Of a stretch of 44,751 nucleotides of DNA, positions 6,913 through 15,524 are shown in pieces (position 1 is the first letter of the stretch; the number at the start of each line of letters is the position of its first letter). Position numbers and translations under genes: made by a program. Origin of the DNA: Burkholderiales bacterium. GTDB lineage: Bacteria > Pseudomonadota > Gammaproteobacteria > Burkholderiales > Burkholderiaceae_E. The stretch is from contig JAPLQF010000010.1 of NCBI GenBank assembly GCA_026399875.1, forward strand, positions 1 through 44,751, read 5' to 3'. The notes under the pieces are model-generated. The model was not told the DNA's origin and did no database searches. It saw nothing but the letters and a program-made list of their open reading frames with translations.

Positions 6913-6930
6913 CCGGCTGCAGCGCGTCGC

Positions 6931-7551
6931 TCAGGCCGCTGGCTTGACCCAGGTAAACACGCGCATCGGCGGAATATTGAACAACTCCCATTCCCGCTTG
7001 GGTTCGCCAAGATAAGGAATGGTGCGATCGGCCACGCGCGGCGTCCATTGGTAAGCGACGAAGCGACCGCCCGGAGCCAGCGAGGCGGCGATGGCGGCGG
7101 CAATCCGGTCACCGACCTCAACCGGCATGGTCGAAAACGGGATGCCCGAGATGATTGCATCGGGCGCCGGCAGGCGATGAGCAGCGATCAGTTCGACCAG
7201 ATTTTCGGCGCTGGTGCATTCGGATTGCAGGCGCGCGTCGATCACATTGCGGCGCAGATGCTCGTGGCAATCGGAATTCATCTCGATGGTGAGCAGCCGG
7301 GCCTTCGGCGGCATCCGGGAAAGCAGGACGCGGGTGCTGCCGCCGGTACCGGGGCCGAGTTCGACGACGCACTTCGCTTCACTCAACCGTGCGTTATCGA
7401 CAGCCCGCCCGATCAGCCGCTTTGAGCTCGGCACGATGGAGGCGATTGCATTCGGTTCGCGCAGGAAGGCTTTGAGAAATTGAAGCGAATCCGCGAAACC
7501 GCTTGCGGTTGAAGGTGACAGAGATGAGGCCGGGTTCTCGAGTTGACGCAT
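6931..7551 (-). CDS. Class I SAM-dependent methyltransferase, phospholipid N-methyltransferase-like
   Basis: 206 aa. The ATG at 7551 is preferred over one 36 bp upstream because CAGGAG lies 6 bp before it. Residues 20-50 (FLKAFLREPNAIASIVPSS) and the SAM motif VVELGPGTGGSTRVL (about 59-73) followed by an acidic TIEMNS strand resemble PmtA-like phospholipid N-methyltransferases and rRNA dimethylase-like proteins. GIPFSTMP takes the place of motif IV, and the C-terminal FNIPPMRVFTW is typical of the PmtA-like group. Phosphatidylethanolamine methylation at the inner membrane is plausible but unproven. The gene is separated by 99 bp from the acyl-CoA dehydrogenase upstream on the same strand. Confidence 0.8.
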   Translation of the reverse strand: MRQLENPASSLSPSTASGFADSLQFLKAFLREPNAIASIVPSSKRLIGRAVDNARLSEAKCVVELGPGTGGSTRVLLSRMPPKARLLTIEMNSDCHEHLRRNVIDARLQSECTSAENLVELIAAHRLPAPDAIISGIPFSTMPVEVGDRIAAAIAASLAPGGRFVAYQWTPRVADRTIPYLGEPKREWELFNIPPMRVFTWVKPAA

Positions 7552-7650
7552 GCTGGCTCCTGAAAAGTGACTGCAATTTACGACCATTGCAGTCTGAAGA
7601 CAATCGTCCAGAATGCCATCCGAAGATGACGGTTTTGCTGTGCCCGGTTT

Positions 7651-9381
7651 TCAGTTGAGCAGCAGCCCGCAATCGGCGTCGAGTTCGTCGGCGCTGGCTG
7701 CGAGAGGGTCGCGCGGTGACAGTCTGTGGGCCAAGACGAGCCTTGCGAGCGTGGCCCGCTGCGGCAGTCGGGCATGGCGCGCCTCCCAGCGCAGTCCGGC
7801 CATGGTCACCACGTGGTACAGGCCGGAGGCCGCCTGACGGGCCAGATGCGCATGGTCACCGGCGGCGGCATCGGCGGCCAGCGCGAAGGCGCGCTCGATC
7901 ACCCGGGCTTGCGCGGCCGCGATCTCGGGGCCGGCCGGATCGCCATCGGCGATCAGGGCATCGACATGCGCACGCAGCGCCGGCAGCGCGTTGTCGCGCC
8001 GGATGGCGCGCAGGACGTCGAGCGCGACGATGTTGCTGGTGCCCTCCCAGATTGAGCCGAGGTGCGAATCGCGCAGCAGTCGGGCGTCGGACCATTCCTC
8101 GATGTAGCCGCAGCCGCCGCGCACTTCCATCGCGTCGCCGGTAACCCGCCGCGCATCGCGGCAGGCCCTGAACTTGATCAGCGGCGTGAGGATGCGTGCC
8201 AGCGCAGCGGCACCGGCTTCGCCGGCGTCGGAGCGGGCCAGCGCGCTCGCAGTCTGAAAGACTATGGTGCGGGCCTGCTCGGTCGGCAGCATCATCTTGA
8301 GCAGTTGACGGCGCATCAGGGGCAGCTCGATCAGCGGCTTGCCGAAGGCCGCCCGGTGCCGGGCCACATGCAGCGCTTCGGTGAGTGCACGGCGCATCAG
8401 TCCGGCTGCCCGAACGCCATTGGACAGGCGCGAGTTGTTGACCATGTCGGCCATCTGCTGAAAGCCGCGACCGCGCTCGCCGACCAGCCAGGCGGTGGCG
8501 CCTTCGAGGCGGATCTCGCCGCTGGCCATCGAACGCGTGCCGAGCTTGTCCTTGAGGCGCAGGATGCGATAGCTGTTGGGCGTGCCATCGGGCAGGGTGC
8601 GCGGCAGCAGAAAGAGCGAGACGCCTTTGAGGCCGGGGTGGGTGTCGGGCGATTCGCTGCGGGCCAGCACCATGGCAAAACCGGCGTCCGGGTTGGAGCA
8701 GAACCACTTGTCGCCCTGCAGCGCCCAGCTCGCGTCCGGGCGCTGCTGCGCAAGAGTGGCGGTGCTGGCCACATCCGACCCCGCGCCCTGCTCGGTCATG
8801 AACATCGCACCCTGGTGCAGGGCATCGAAGTCGAGGGCGGTGAGCAGCGGCAGGCAGCGTTCGATGAGTTCGGGCTCGCCATAGCGGCGCAGCGTGCGGG
8901 CGAGCGAGTCGGTCATCGAGACCGGGCAGCACAAACCGAATTCGGCCTGCACCAGCAGATAGGTCAGGGCATATTTGGCGGCAGCCGGCATGAGCTGCGG
9001 CCAGCCGAGCACGCCCGGGCGATGCGACATCGCCGCCAGACCGAGATCGCAATAGGCGATGCGCTCCATCTCGACATAGGCCGGATGCTTGATGACCCGC
9101 GATTCGTCGGCACCGCGCCGGTTGCGCACCGACAGGGTCGGCGGGTGCTTGTCGCTGATCGAGGCGAGCTCGTCGAGCGGCCCGCCGGCCAGCGCCCCGA
9201 GCCGGTCGAAATGCGGCTCGAGATGCGCAAAAAGCGCCGGTGGCAGATAGAGCCCGAAGAGCGCTGCGGCCATCGGATCTGCCCGATAGAGGTTGCTGCC
9301 GCGGGCATCGGGAATGGCATCGGCGCCGACCGCCGCGGGGGCGGTTGCTTGAGCCGGGCTGCGAGGGCTGCTCAGGTCCAT
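7651..9381 (-). CDS. Acyl-CoA dehydrogenase, AidB-like
   Basis: 576 aa from ATG 9381; the open frame extends to 9444 but overlaps the previous gene. This flavoprotein family oxidises acyl-CoA to the trans-2-enoyl form. FAD/substrate motifs include MFMTEQGAGSDVASTAT, GDKWFCSNPDAG, the KLGTRSMASGE segment and RGGCGYIEEWSDARLLRD, ending with SIWEGTSNIVALDVLR. The MTEQGAGSDV and CGYIEEW blocks place it in the AidB-like branch, which is longer (about 540-600 aa) than ordinary dehydrogenases. Some AidB proteins also bind DNA; that is not claimed here. It is third in an operon after enoyl-CoA hydratase and a Bug protein, with a gap of 13 bp. Confidence 0.92.
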   Translation of the reverse strand: MDLSSPRSPAQATAPAAVGADAIPDARGSNLYRADPMAAALFGLYLPPALFAHLEPHFDRLGALAGGPLDELASISDKHPPTLSVRNRRGADESRVIKHPAYVEMERIAYCDLGLAAMSHRPGVLGWPQLMPAAAKYALTYLLVQAEFGLCCPVSMTDSLARTLRRYGEPELIERCLPLLTALDFDALHQGAMFMTEQGAGSDVASTATLAQQRPDASWALQGDKWFCSNPDAGFAMVLARSESPDTHPGLKGVSLFLLPRTLPDGTPNSYRILRLKDKLGTRSMASGEIRLEGATAWLVGERGRGFQQMADMVNNSRLSNGVRAAGLMRRALTEALHVARHRAAFGKPLIELPLMRRQLLKMMLPTEQARTIVFQTASALARSDAGEAGAAALARILTPLIKFRACRDARRVTGDAMEVRGGCGYIEEWSDARLLRDSHLGSIWEGTSNIVALDVLRAIRRDNALPALRAHVDALIADGDPAGPEIAAAQARVIERAFALAADAAAGDHAHLARQAASGLYHVVTMAGLRWEARHARLPQRATLARLVLAHRLSPRDPLAASADELDADCGLLLN

Positions 9382-9394
9382 CGTCGGGTCCGCC

Positions 9395-10498
9395 TCAGTC
9401 GACGATCGCGCCCGAGGCCTTGACGATCGGGCCCCAGCGGTCACGGTCGGTCTTGATGACCTTGGCGAACTCGTCGGAGGTGCTGGTCCATTGCTCGAAG
9501 CCGGCGGCCGACATGCGCTGACGAATCTCGGGCGAGCGGATCGCCTGGATCAGGGCCTCATTGAGTTTCTGGGCGATCGGCTTGGGGATGCCGGCCGGCC
9601 CGACGATGCCGAACCACAGATCGCTGCCGACATCTGAAAAGCCTTTGACGCCGGACTCGGCCATGGTCGGGACCTGCGGGTAATAGGGTGAACGCTTGTC
9701 GCTGCTGACCGCGAGCACGCGCACCCGGCCGGCGTTGACCGAGGGCATCGCGGTGATCGGAATGTCGAACATGAAAGTGATGTTGCCGGCGATCACGTCG
9801 GCCAGTGCCGGCGCGCTGCCCCGATAAGGAATGTGCTGCATCGGTGCGCCGGTGACCACCTTCAGCGCTTCGCCCGAGAGGTGGTTGGACGAACCATTGC
9901 CGGCCGAGCCGAAGGTGACCTTGCCGGGATTGGCTTTGGCATAGGCCACCAGTTCGGCAACCGTGGTGACCGGAATTTTCGGATTGACCACCAGCACGTT
10001 CACATAGCGCACGGCCAGCGTGAGCGGGGTGAAGTCGCGGGTGGTGTCGTGCGGCAGGCGCGCGCCGTAGAGGTGCGGATTGATCGAGTGCGTACCGGTG
10101 GTGGCCAGGCCGATGGTGTAGCCGTCGGGCGCCGACTTGGCGATGCGGTCCATGCCGATCGAGGCGCCGGCACCCGGAATGTTCTCGACGACCACCGGCT
10201 GACCCAGGATCTCGGAGAGTTTTTGCGCGACCGGCCGGGAAAACGAGTCGGTCGGGCCGCCGGGGGGGAAGGGCACGATCCAGCGCATCGGCTTGTTGGG
10301 GAAGGTGGCGGCGGTCTGGGCACTTGCCGGTTGCGGCAACAGCCCTGCGCCCATTGCACCCATTGCACCTATTGCGCCAAGCGCAGAGGCGCTCAGCGAG
10401 CGGACCACGGCGCGGCGGGTCTGGTGGACTGGTGGCTGATCGGCTTCCCGGGTAAGGGCTTGGTTCAATCGGCTCATCTTCGCTTGCTTTTCAATCAC
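9395..10498 (-). CDS. Bug/TctC-family tripartite tricarboxylate transporter binding protein
   Basis: 367 aa. The GTG at 10498 is chosen because AGGAG lies about 6 bp upstream; an ATG at 10477 is the alternative. An N-terminal export signal contains twin Arg (QTRRAVVRSLSASALGA) and ends at PASAQ. The mature protein shows the Bug signature: WIVPFPPGGPTDSFSRP, GQPVVVENIPGAGASIG, APDGYTIG, FGSAGNGSSNHLSGE, IPYRGSAPALADVIAG. Bug proteins are periplasmic Venus-flytrap receptors for carboxylates and related compounds. No TctA/TctB membrane partners are in the window, so this is an orphan receptor, as is common in Burkholderiales. It sits between enoyl-CoA hydratase and acyl-CoA dehydrogenase, so its ligand may be the acid those enzymes degrade. 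Confidence 0.93.
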   Translation of the reverse strand: MIEKQAKMSRLNQALTREADQPPVHQTRRAVVRSLSASALGAIGAMGAMGAGLLPQPASAQTAATFPNKPMRWIVPFPPGGPTDSFSRPVAQKLSEILGQPVVVENIPGAGASIGMDRIAKSAPDGYTIGLATTGTHSINPHLYGARLPHDTTRDFTPLTLAVRYVNVLVVNPKIPVTTVAELVAYAKANPGKVTFGSAGNGSSNHLSGEALKVVTGAPMQHIPYRGSAPALADVIAGNITFMFDIPITAMPSVNAGRVRVLAVSSDKRSPYYPQVPTMAESGVKGFSDVGSDLWFGIVGPAGIPKPIAQKLNEALIQAIRSPEIRQRMSAAGFEQWTSTSDEFAKVIKTDRDRWGPIVKASGAIVD

Positions 10499-10544
10499 GA
10501 GTGTCTCCTGTCGGTTTGCGGTGTCGGGCTGGCGTGCGCTCTGG

Positions 10545-11429
10545 TCATTCGAAGGGCAGCTCATCCCACCAGGGGTAAAAGCTCGGCATGTCGGTCGAGA
10601 CCTTGTTCGGGAACATCGGGGCCCGCTTGTCGAGGAAGGCGGCGACGCCTTCGCGCACATCGGCCGACTGGCCGCGCGACTGGATCGCCCGGCTGTCGAT
10701 GCGGTGCGCCATCATCGGATCGGCGGCGCTGGCCATGCGCCACAGCATCTGGCGGGTCATGGCAACCGACACCGGTGCGGTGTTGTCAGCGATCTCGCGG
10801 GCGAGCGCGCGGGCAGCCGGCATCAGATCCTCCGGGGCATGCAGCGATCGGACCAGCCGCTCGCGATGGGCTTCAGCCGCGTCGAAGACCCGGCCGGTGA
10901 AGCACCACTCGAGCGCCGCCTGCATGCCGACCAGCTTGGTGAGGAACCAGGTCGAGGCCGCCTCGGGGGTGATGCCGCGGCGCGCAAACACGAAGCCGAA
11001 GCGTGCGCCGGTCGAGGCCATGCGGATGTCCATCGGCAACTGCATGGTCATGCCGACACCGACCGCGGCACCATTGATGGCACCGATCACCGGCTTGAGG
11101 CTGCGAAAGATGCGCAGGGTGACCAGGCCGCCGCCGTCGCGATAGACGTCGCCCACCCGGGTCTCTTCGCGCGAGGCTTCGGCGCGATTGGCGTAGTCGA
11201 AGGTCTTGCCGCCGGCCGACAGGTCGGCACCGGCACAGAAGGCACGCCCCGCGCCGGTCACGATCACTACCCGGACCGCATCGTCGGCGTCGGTGGCATC
11301 GAAGGCCGCGATCATGTCGTCACGCATCTGCGTGGTGAAGGCATTCATCTTCTCGGGACGATTGAGGGTGATCGTGGCGATGCCGTCGGTCACGTCGTAG
11401 AGCAGGGTTTCGAAGCTTGGGGTGGGCAT
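10545..11429 (-). CDS. Enoyl-CoA hydratase/isomerase (crotonase family)
   Basis: 294 aa. Crotonase fold: ITLNRPEKMNAFTTQM (20-35), oxyanion-hole block TGAGRAFCAGADLSAGG, NGAAVGVGMTMQLPMDIR and the RRGITPEAASTWFL block holding a catalytic Glu. This branch usually lacks the first of the two hydratase glutamates (here Val-Gly-Met), so hydratase versus isomerase chemistry is uncertain. It acts in the cytosol on 2-enoyl-CoA. It leads a minus-strand operon with the Bug protein (46 bp) and acyl-CoA dehydrogenase. It is divergent from the 3-hydroxybutyryl-CoA dehydrogenase across a 158-bp shared promoter region. Confidence 0.92.
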   Translation of the reverse strand: MPTPSFETLLYDVTDGIATITLNRPEKMNAFTTQMRDDMIAAFDATDADDAVRVVIVTGAGRAFCAGADLSAGGKTFDYANRAEASREETRVGDVYRDGGGLVTLRIFRSLKPVIGAINGAAVGVGMTMQLPMDIRMASTGARFGFVFARRGITPEAASTWFLTKLVGMQAALEWCFTGRVFDAAEAHRERLVRSLHAPEDLMPAARALAREIADNTAPVSVAMTRQMLWRMASAADPMMAHRIDSRAIQSRGQSADVREGVAAFLDKRAPMFPNKVSTDMPSFYPWWDELPFE

Positions 11430-11587
11430 GGCAGGGGTCTCCGGATGAGTGGCGGATCGTCGGATGCGATCGTCTCAATCGACGATTATCGCCGGTTTGT
11501 GCGTCGATGCGCCCGAGGGCGGGCGCTTGCGACCCGGGCTGGCTACACTTCGGGCTTTGATTCAGAACCTTGCAGGGAGTATCAGCG

Positions 11588-12436
11588 ATGAGCATCAACA
11601 GACTCGGCGTCATCGGCGCCGGCACCATGGGCAACGGCATTGCTCAGGCTTGCGCGGTCAGCGGCATCGAGGTGGTGATGGTCGACATCGCTCAAGCGGC
11701 GGTCGACAAGGGTCTTGCGACCGTGGCGGGCAGCCTGGAGCGGCTGGTCAAGAAGGAAAAAATGACCGACTCCGATCGCAATGCGGCGCTGGCACGCATT
11801 CGCGGATCGGTGAGCTATGACGATCTCAGGGGCCTGCCGCTGGTGATTGAAGCGGCCACCGAGAACGAGCCGATCAAGGTCAAGATTCTGAAGCAGCTCG
11901 ACGGCCTGCTGTCGGCCGATGCGATCATCGCCACCAATACCTCGTCGATTTCGATCACTCGGCTGGCGGCCTCGACCCAGCGCGCCGACCGCTTTATCGG
12001 TCTGCATTTTTTCAATCCGGTGGCGATGATGGCGCTGGTCGAACTGATTCGCGGCCTGCAGACCAGCGACGAGACGCTGGCGGCAATGCAGTCGCTGGTG
12101 TCGCGGCTCGGCAAGACCCCGATCACCGTGCGCAATTCGCCGGGCTTCGTGGTCAACCGCATCCTGGTGCCGATGATCAATGAAGCCTTCTTCGTGCTCG
12201 CAGAAGGTATGGCCAGCGCCGAAGACATCGATGCCGGCATGAGACTCGGCTGCAATCAGCCGATCGGGCCGCTGGCGCTGGCCGACCTGATCGGCCTCGA
12301 TGTGGTGCTGGCAGTGATGGAGGTCTATGTGACCGAATTCGCCGACTCGAAGTACCGGCCCTGTCCGCTGCTCAAGGAAATGGTCGCGGCAGGGCGCCTG
12401 GGTCGCAAGACCGGCCGCGGCGTCTACACTTATTGA
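11588..12436 (+). CDS. hbd: 3-hydroxybutyryl-CoA dehydrogenase
   Basis: 282 aa. It oxidises (S)-3-hydroxyacyl-CoA with NAD(P). The Rossmann motif is IGAGTMGNGIA (9-19), the acidic VMVDIA follows, and the catalytic block is GLHFFNPVAMMALVE (His with Glu). The C-terminal dimerisation domain has NSPGFVVNRILVPMINEA and ends KTGRGVYTY, as in short single-domain Hbd/PaaH enzymes. AGGGAG lies 7-8 bp before the ATG. It probably provides the step after the divergent enoyl-CoA hydratase. Whether it prefers C4 or aromatic-pathway intermediates cannot be told. Confidence 0.95.
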   Translation: MSINRLGVIGAGTMGNGIAQACAVSGIEVVMVDIAQAAVDKGLATVAGSLERLVKKEKMTDSDRNAALARIRGSVSYDDLRGLPLVIEAATENEPIKVKILKQLDGLLSADAIIATNTSSISITRLAASTQRADRFIGLHFFNPVAMMALVELIRGLQTSDETLAAMQSLVSRLGKTPITVRNSPGFVVNRILVPMINEAFFVLAEGMASAEDIDAGMRLGCNQPIGPLALADLIGLDVVLAVMEVYVTEFADSKYRPCPLLKEMVAAGRLGRKTGRGVYTY

Positions 12437-12506
12437 TCCGCTCTTATTGACCCGCTCAAACTGCCCACTTCAGCGCCAACGCCGGCGCCAACTCCAGGAG
12501 CCCACC

Positions 12507-12815
12507 ATGATGTCCACATCCGCTGCTGCAACGCTTCCGATCGATCGCGCCGCCTTCGAGGCAAGGCTGGTGCGCGAGGGTTATCTCGAGTCGGAGGTCA
12601 AGGTCGTCGAAGCCGGCAAAGTGAACGGCGAGCACAGCCACGACTTTGACGTGCTCGCGCTGGTGCTCGACGGTGAAGCCACGATCGCCTGCGGCCCGGT
12701 GCCGCAGACGTTTCGGGCGGGCGATATCGTCGAAGTGGCGGCGGGTGTGGTGCACACCGAGCATTACGGCCCGCAGGGATACACCTTCCTGGTGGGTCGC
12801 CGCCGGCGCGCCTGA
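12507..12815 (+). CDS. Cupin-domain protein
   Basis: 102 aa; CAGGAG lies 6 bp before the ATG at 12507, which decides the start over an upstream in-frame codon. A single conserved cupin barrel is visible: GEHSHDFDVLALVLDGEA (metal-ligand His pair, about residues 37-54) and FRAGDIVEVAAGVVHTEHYG (second motif, His near 88). Such small cupins are metal-binding sensors, isomerases or dioxygenase-like proteins of unknown substrate. The gene follows hbd by 70 bp on the same strand and probably shares its transcript. Confidence 0.85.
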   Translation: MMSTSAAATLPIDRAAFEARLVREGYLESEVKVVEAGKVNGEHSHDFDVLALVLDGEATIACGPVPQTFRAGDIVEVAAGVVHTEHYGPQGYTFLVGRRRRA

Positions 12816-12819
12816 GTCA

Positions 12820-12848
12820 GGGCTGGCCTGAGCTGATCGGGCCAGCCC
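12820..12848 (+). terminator. GC-rich hairpin between convergent genes
   Basis: A perfect 9-bp stem GGGCTGGCC (12820-12828) pairs with GGCCAGCCC (12840-12848) across an 11-nt loop, just past the cupin stop. There is no T-run, so it is at best a weak intrinsic terminator. A 10-bp repeat (CCGATCCGCT, about 2.5 copies) follows at about 12852-12880 before the convergent reductase gene ends. Confidence 0.45.
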
Positions 12849-12905
12849 GGCGCCGATCCGCTCCGATCCGCTCCGATTCGCGCCCGGCCGGGCCGAGCGG
12901 CCCGC

Positions 12906-13898
12906 TCAGTCGGTCGCGACGATCACCTTCCCGACATGGCTCATCGACTCGGTCGCCTCATGGGCGCCGGCAATGTCGTCAAGCGCGAAGGTCTTGTAGA
13001 ACTGGTGGCGCAGGCTGCCCGCCTCGAGCGCGCGGGTGATCCAGGCGGCGGCCTCGTCATGGGCGGTGCGTGACATCGCATACACCAGCACGAAGCGCGC
13101 GGTGAGGTCTTTCGACAGCATCGGCCAGAAGGGCAGCGAGGGGTCCGGCACCGCATCGGAGGCATAGCTTGCGATCACGCCGCCGGTCCTGAGCGCGGCC
13201 ACATTGGTGGCCAGGTTGGCGCCGAAGGCAACCTCGACCACCCGGTCGACTCCGCCCTGCGCACCGGTGATCTCGGCAAGGCGTTGCGCGACCGGCTGGT
13301 TGCGATAGTTGATCACCTCATGGGCACCGGCCTCGCGGGCGCGCTCGGCCTGCTCGTCGCGGCTGACGGTGGCAATCACGCGGGCACCTTCGAGGCGGGC
13401 GATCTGCACGGCATACCAGCCGACCGATCCTGCGCCGCCGGTGACCAGGACCGTCTTGCCGGCGACCGGGCCATCGGCCATCACGCAGCGGTGTGCGGTC
13501 ATCGCCGGAATGCCCATGCAGGCACCGGCCTCGAAGGCGGTGTTCTCGGGCAGCCGTACCGCCTTGTGCTCGGGCACGACCGAGTATTGCGCAGCCGTCC
13601 CCCAGAAGCGGCCGAGCGTGGCCTCGTAGACCCAGACCCGCTCGCCGATGCGCGCACTCGGCACGCCCGTGCCGACCGCGTCGATGATGCCGGCGCCATC
13701 CTGATGCGGGATCACGAGCGGAAACGGCATCACGACATTGCCGCGGTGCCCGCCACGCTGCTTGGTGTCCGACGGGTTGACCGCGGACCGGTGGATCCGC
13801 ACGCGGACTTCGCCCGCGGCCGGCTCGGGTGTCGGGCGTTCGCCCACGGTCAGCACCTCGCGTGCGGGTCCCTTGCGCTCGTACCAGGCGGCTTTCAT
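12906..13898 (-). CDS. Zinc-independent MDR-family NADPH:quinone reductase / alcohol dehydrogenase
   Basis: 330 aa from ATG 13898, with GAGGAAC upstream; a longer frame to 13955 lacks homology. This medium-chain reductase has a GroES-like N-terminal domain (RIHRSAVNPSDTKQRGGHRG, PLVIPHQDGAGIIDAVG) and a Rossmann domain with VLVTGGAGSVGWYAVQIA and TVSRDEQAERAREAGA. The usual structural-zinc Cys cluster is absent, as in the quinone oxidoreductase/zeta-crystallin branch. It probably reduces enones, quinones or aldehydes with NADPH. It lies downstream of a hypothetical gene and an SDR on the same strand, but two hairpins at 13985-14022 separate it. Confidence 0.9.
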   Translation of the reverse strand: MKAAWYERKGPAREVLTVGERPTPEPAAGEVRVRIHRSAVNPSDTKQRGGHRGNVVMPFPLVIPHQDGAGIIDAVGTGVPSARIGERVWVYEATLGRFWGTAAQYSVVPEHKAVRLPENTAFEAGACMGIPAMTAHRCVMADGPVAGKTVLVTGGAGSVGWYAVQIARLEGARVIATVSRDEQAERAREAGAHEVINYRNQPVAQRLAEITGAQGGVDRVVEVAFGANLATNVAALRTGGVIASYASDAVPDPSLPFWPMLSKDLTARFVLVYAMSRTAHDEAAAWITRALEAGSLRHQFYKTFALDDIAGAHEATESMSHVGKVIVATD

Positions 13899-13984
13899 GG
13901 CGTGTTCCTCAGAGTGGTGGTGATCGGGCGCGAATGTACGCCCGGCAGATGACAATGACGGCGTGCAGGCCTGCGCTGGGGGCA

Positions 13985-14022
13985 GGGTTGCGAGCGCAAC
14001 CCGGTCTGCTTCGGGTCAGACC
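13985..14022 (-). terminator. Two adjacent hairpins after the hypothetical gene
   Basis: GGGTTGCG (13985-13992) pairs with CGCAACCC (13995-14002), and GGTCTG (14003-14008) pairs with CAGACC (14017-14022). On the minus strand they follow or overlap the stop at 14016. No T-run is present, so rho-independent termination is uncertain. Confidence 0.4.
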
Positions 14023-14465
14023 AGGGCGAGCGCGGCGACCGGATAGAACTGCCCGAGCCCGGTGGTGATCGCCTCGAGCAGAGCGCGACCTCGCGCCAGC
14101 GGGGCATCGAGCAGCAGGAAATGGTCGAAGGTATCGACGCTGACAAGGGTTGCTCGAAGCGGCTCGCGCGGACTGTCGGAGCGTTGCAGATCGGCGCGGT
14201 CATGCGATTCGAGCTCGACCAGGCGAAGGGCATCGCGTTCGCGTGCGGCGCGCGATCGGCCGCAGGTCTCGACCACCGACAGCGCGACCGCAGTCTGTCG
14301 GCTTCGACCGAGCGGCGGCACCCGGCCCAACCCGCTTGGCTCGGCGGTGCACAGCTCGCGCAACTGTGCGGCCAGCAGATCGGCATCGACACCGGCCTGC
14401 AGGCGCAGGGTGATGCGGTGGCTGTCGAAGGTCGCAGACAGTGGCCGGTGGTCGTGGGTGTACAT
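14016..14465 (-). CDS. Hypothetical protein
   Basis: 149 aa from ATG 14465 (MYTHDHRPLSATFDSHRITL). No family is recognised. The sequence alternates beta-like and helical stretches: RLQAGVDADLLAAQLRELC (25-43), TLVSVDTFDHFLLLDAPL (about 112-129), LLEAITTGLGQFYPV. No signal peptide or membrane segment is seen. No clear ribosome site precedes it. The opposite strand carries a longer open frame with no recognisable content, so coding status rests on context: it fits the gap between SDR and reductase on the same strand. Confidence 0.45.
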   Translation of the reverse strand: MYTHDHRPLSATFDSHRITLRLQAGVDADLLAAQLRELCTAEPSGLGRVPPLGRSRQTAVALSVVETCGRSRAARERDALRLVELESHDRADLQRSDSPREPLRATLVSVDTFDHFLLLDAPLARGRALLEAITTGLGQFYPVAALALV

Positions 14466-14574
14466 GGCCGCCACAGTCGCACAGGCTGTGCGGCCAGGCT
14501 GTGAAGGAATGCGTCTTCAGGCTGTCGACTCACAGGCCTGCAGGGCCGATCCCGACAGCCGGCGGCCCGATTCA

Positions 14575-15486
14575 TTACCGGGCGCGGCGCTTGAACGGCA
14601 GGCTGCTGGTGAGGCCGCCGTCGACCGCGATCGCCTGGCCGTTGACATAGGAGGCATCGTCGCTGGCCAGAAACAGCGCCATCGCGGCGATCTCCTGCGG
14701 CAGGCCGAAGCGCTGCAGCGGGTTGATCTGACCGAGCTTGTCCTGGCTGCCGGCGGCTCGTGCCCGATCGAAGATCGGCCGTGTCATGCCGGTTTCGATC
14801 AGACCGGGGCAGATTGCATTGACCCGCACGCCGGTGCCCCAGTAGGTGTTGGCGCCGGTCTGCACCAGGCTCACCACACCGGCCTTGCTGGCGCTGTAGG
14901 GATTGCCGCCGGCGTTGGCACGCAGCCCGGCGACCGACGCGGTGCAGATGATCGAGCCCCGCCCCTGCGCCGCCATGTGCGCACCGGCATGCTTGAGCGC
15001 AAGAAACGGGCCGATCAGATTGACCCGCAGGACTTCCTGCCACTGGGCAACCGTCTGCTCGGACATCGGTACGTCGCCGCCGCTGATGCCGGCGTTGGCA
15101 TAGAAAACCTCGAGGCCGCCGAGCTCGGCGACCGCACGCGCCACCACCGACTGCACGTCGGTTTCGTTACCGACATCGGCGGCTGCCGCGATCGCCTTGC
15201 CGCCGTCGGCGACGATCATGGCCACCGTCTCGCTGACCGACTCGATGTTCTTGTCGACCGCCAGCACGCTTGCGCCTTCGGCGGCAAAGAGTCGCGCCGA
15301 GGCCCGTCCGATGCCGCTGCCGGCGCCGGTCACGATCGCCCGTTTTCCGGCCAGCCGCTTGCCGGCGTGCGCCGGGTCGCCGCCGATCGCGGTGCCGCCT
15401 GAGTGACTCGCTGAAGGGCTGGATGAAGGGCTGGATGAAGGGCTGGATGAGGCAGCGCTTGTGTGATCTCCAGGATTCGTCGCCAT
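14575..15486 (-). CDS. SDR-family oxidoreductase with low-complexity N-terminal extension
   Basis: 303 aa. The core (about 43-303) is a classical short-chain dehydrogenase: [11 protein letters not shown] cofactor loop, NAGISGGD, catalytic Ser in [13 protein letters not shown] catalytic Tyr/Lys, [13 protein letters not shown] and the terminal [12 protein letters not shown]. It probably interconverts a hydroxy and keto group with NAD(P)H. Residues 1-42 are an odd extension with [13 protein letters not shown], encoded by a 12-bp tandem repeat. A strong GGAGG five bases before the ATG supports that start, and no internal Met precedes the core. It is divergent from the UPF0149 gene with only 38 bp between starts. 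Confidence 0.9.
   Translation of the reverse strand: MATNPGDHTSAASSSPSSSPSSSPSASHSGGTAIGGDPAHAGKRLAGKRAIVTGAGSGIGRASARLFAAEGASVLAVDKNIESVSETVAMIVADGGKAIAAAADVGNETDVQSVVARAVAELGGLEVFYANAGISGGDVPMSEQTVAQWQEVLRVNLIGPFLALKHAGAHMAAQGRGSIICTASVAGLRANAGGNPYSASKAGVVSLVQTGANTYWGTGVRVNAICPGLIETGMTRPIFDRARAAGSQDKLGQINPLQRFGLPQEIAAMALFLASDDASYVNGQAIAVDGGLTSSLPFKRRAR
15413..15448. repeat. 12-bp tandem repeat, three copies, inside the SDR 5' end
   Basis: GAAGGGCTGGAT is repeated exactly three times. On the coding (minus) strand it encodes the Ser/Pro-rich repeat of the SDR N-terminus. The period keeps the frame, so copy-number change would lengthen or shorten the tail by four residues. Confidence 0.9.
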
Positions 15487-15524
15487 GTCAACCTCCGTCT
15501 TGTCAGGCCCTGTACGATACCGGG

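Noticed and set aside
8062..9423. 453-codon plus-strand frame
   Set aside because: Antisense to the acyl-CoA dehydrogenase, which has full family motifs. The composition is typical of a shadow frame.
9395..10498. Complete TctABC transporter
   Set aside because: Only the binding protein is present; no TctA or TctB membrane genes lie nearby, for this copy or the one at 24737.
10521..11591. 356-codon plus-strand frame
   Set aside because: Antisense to enoyl-CoA hydratase; no domain and no ribosome site.
14062..15402. 446-codon plus-strand frame
   Set aside because: It covers the antisense of both the hypothetical gene and the SDR. The SDR is certain, so this frame is a shadow, although it weakens certainty about the hypothetical gene.
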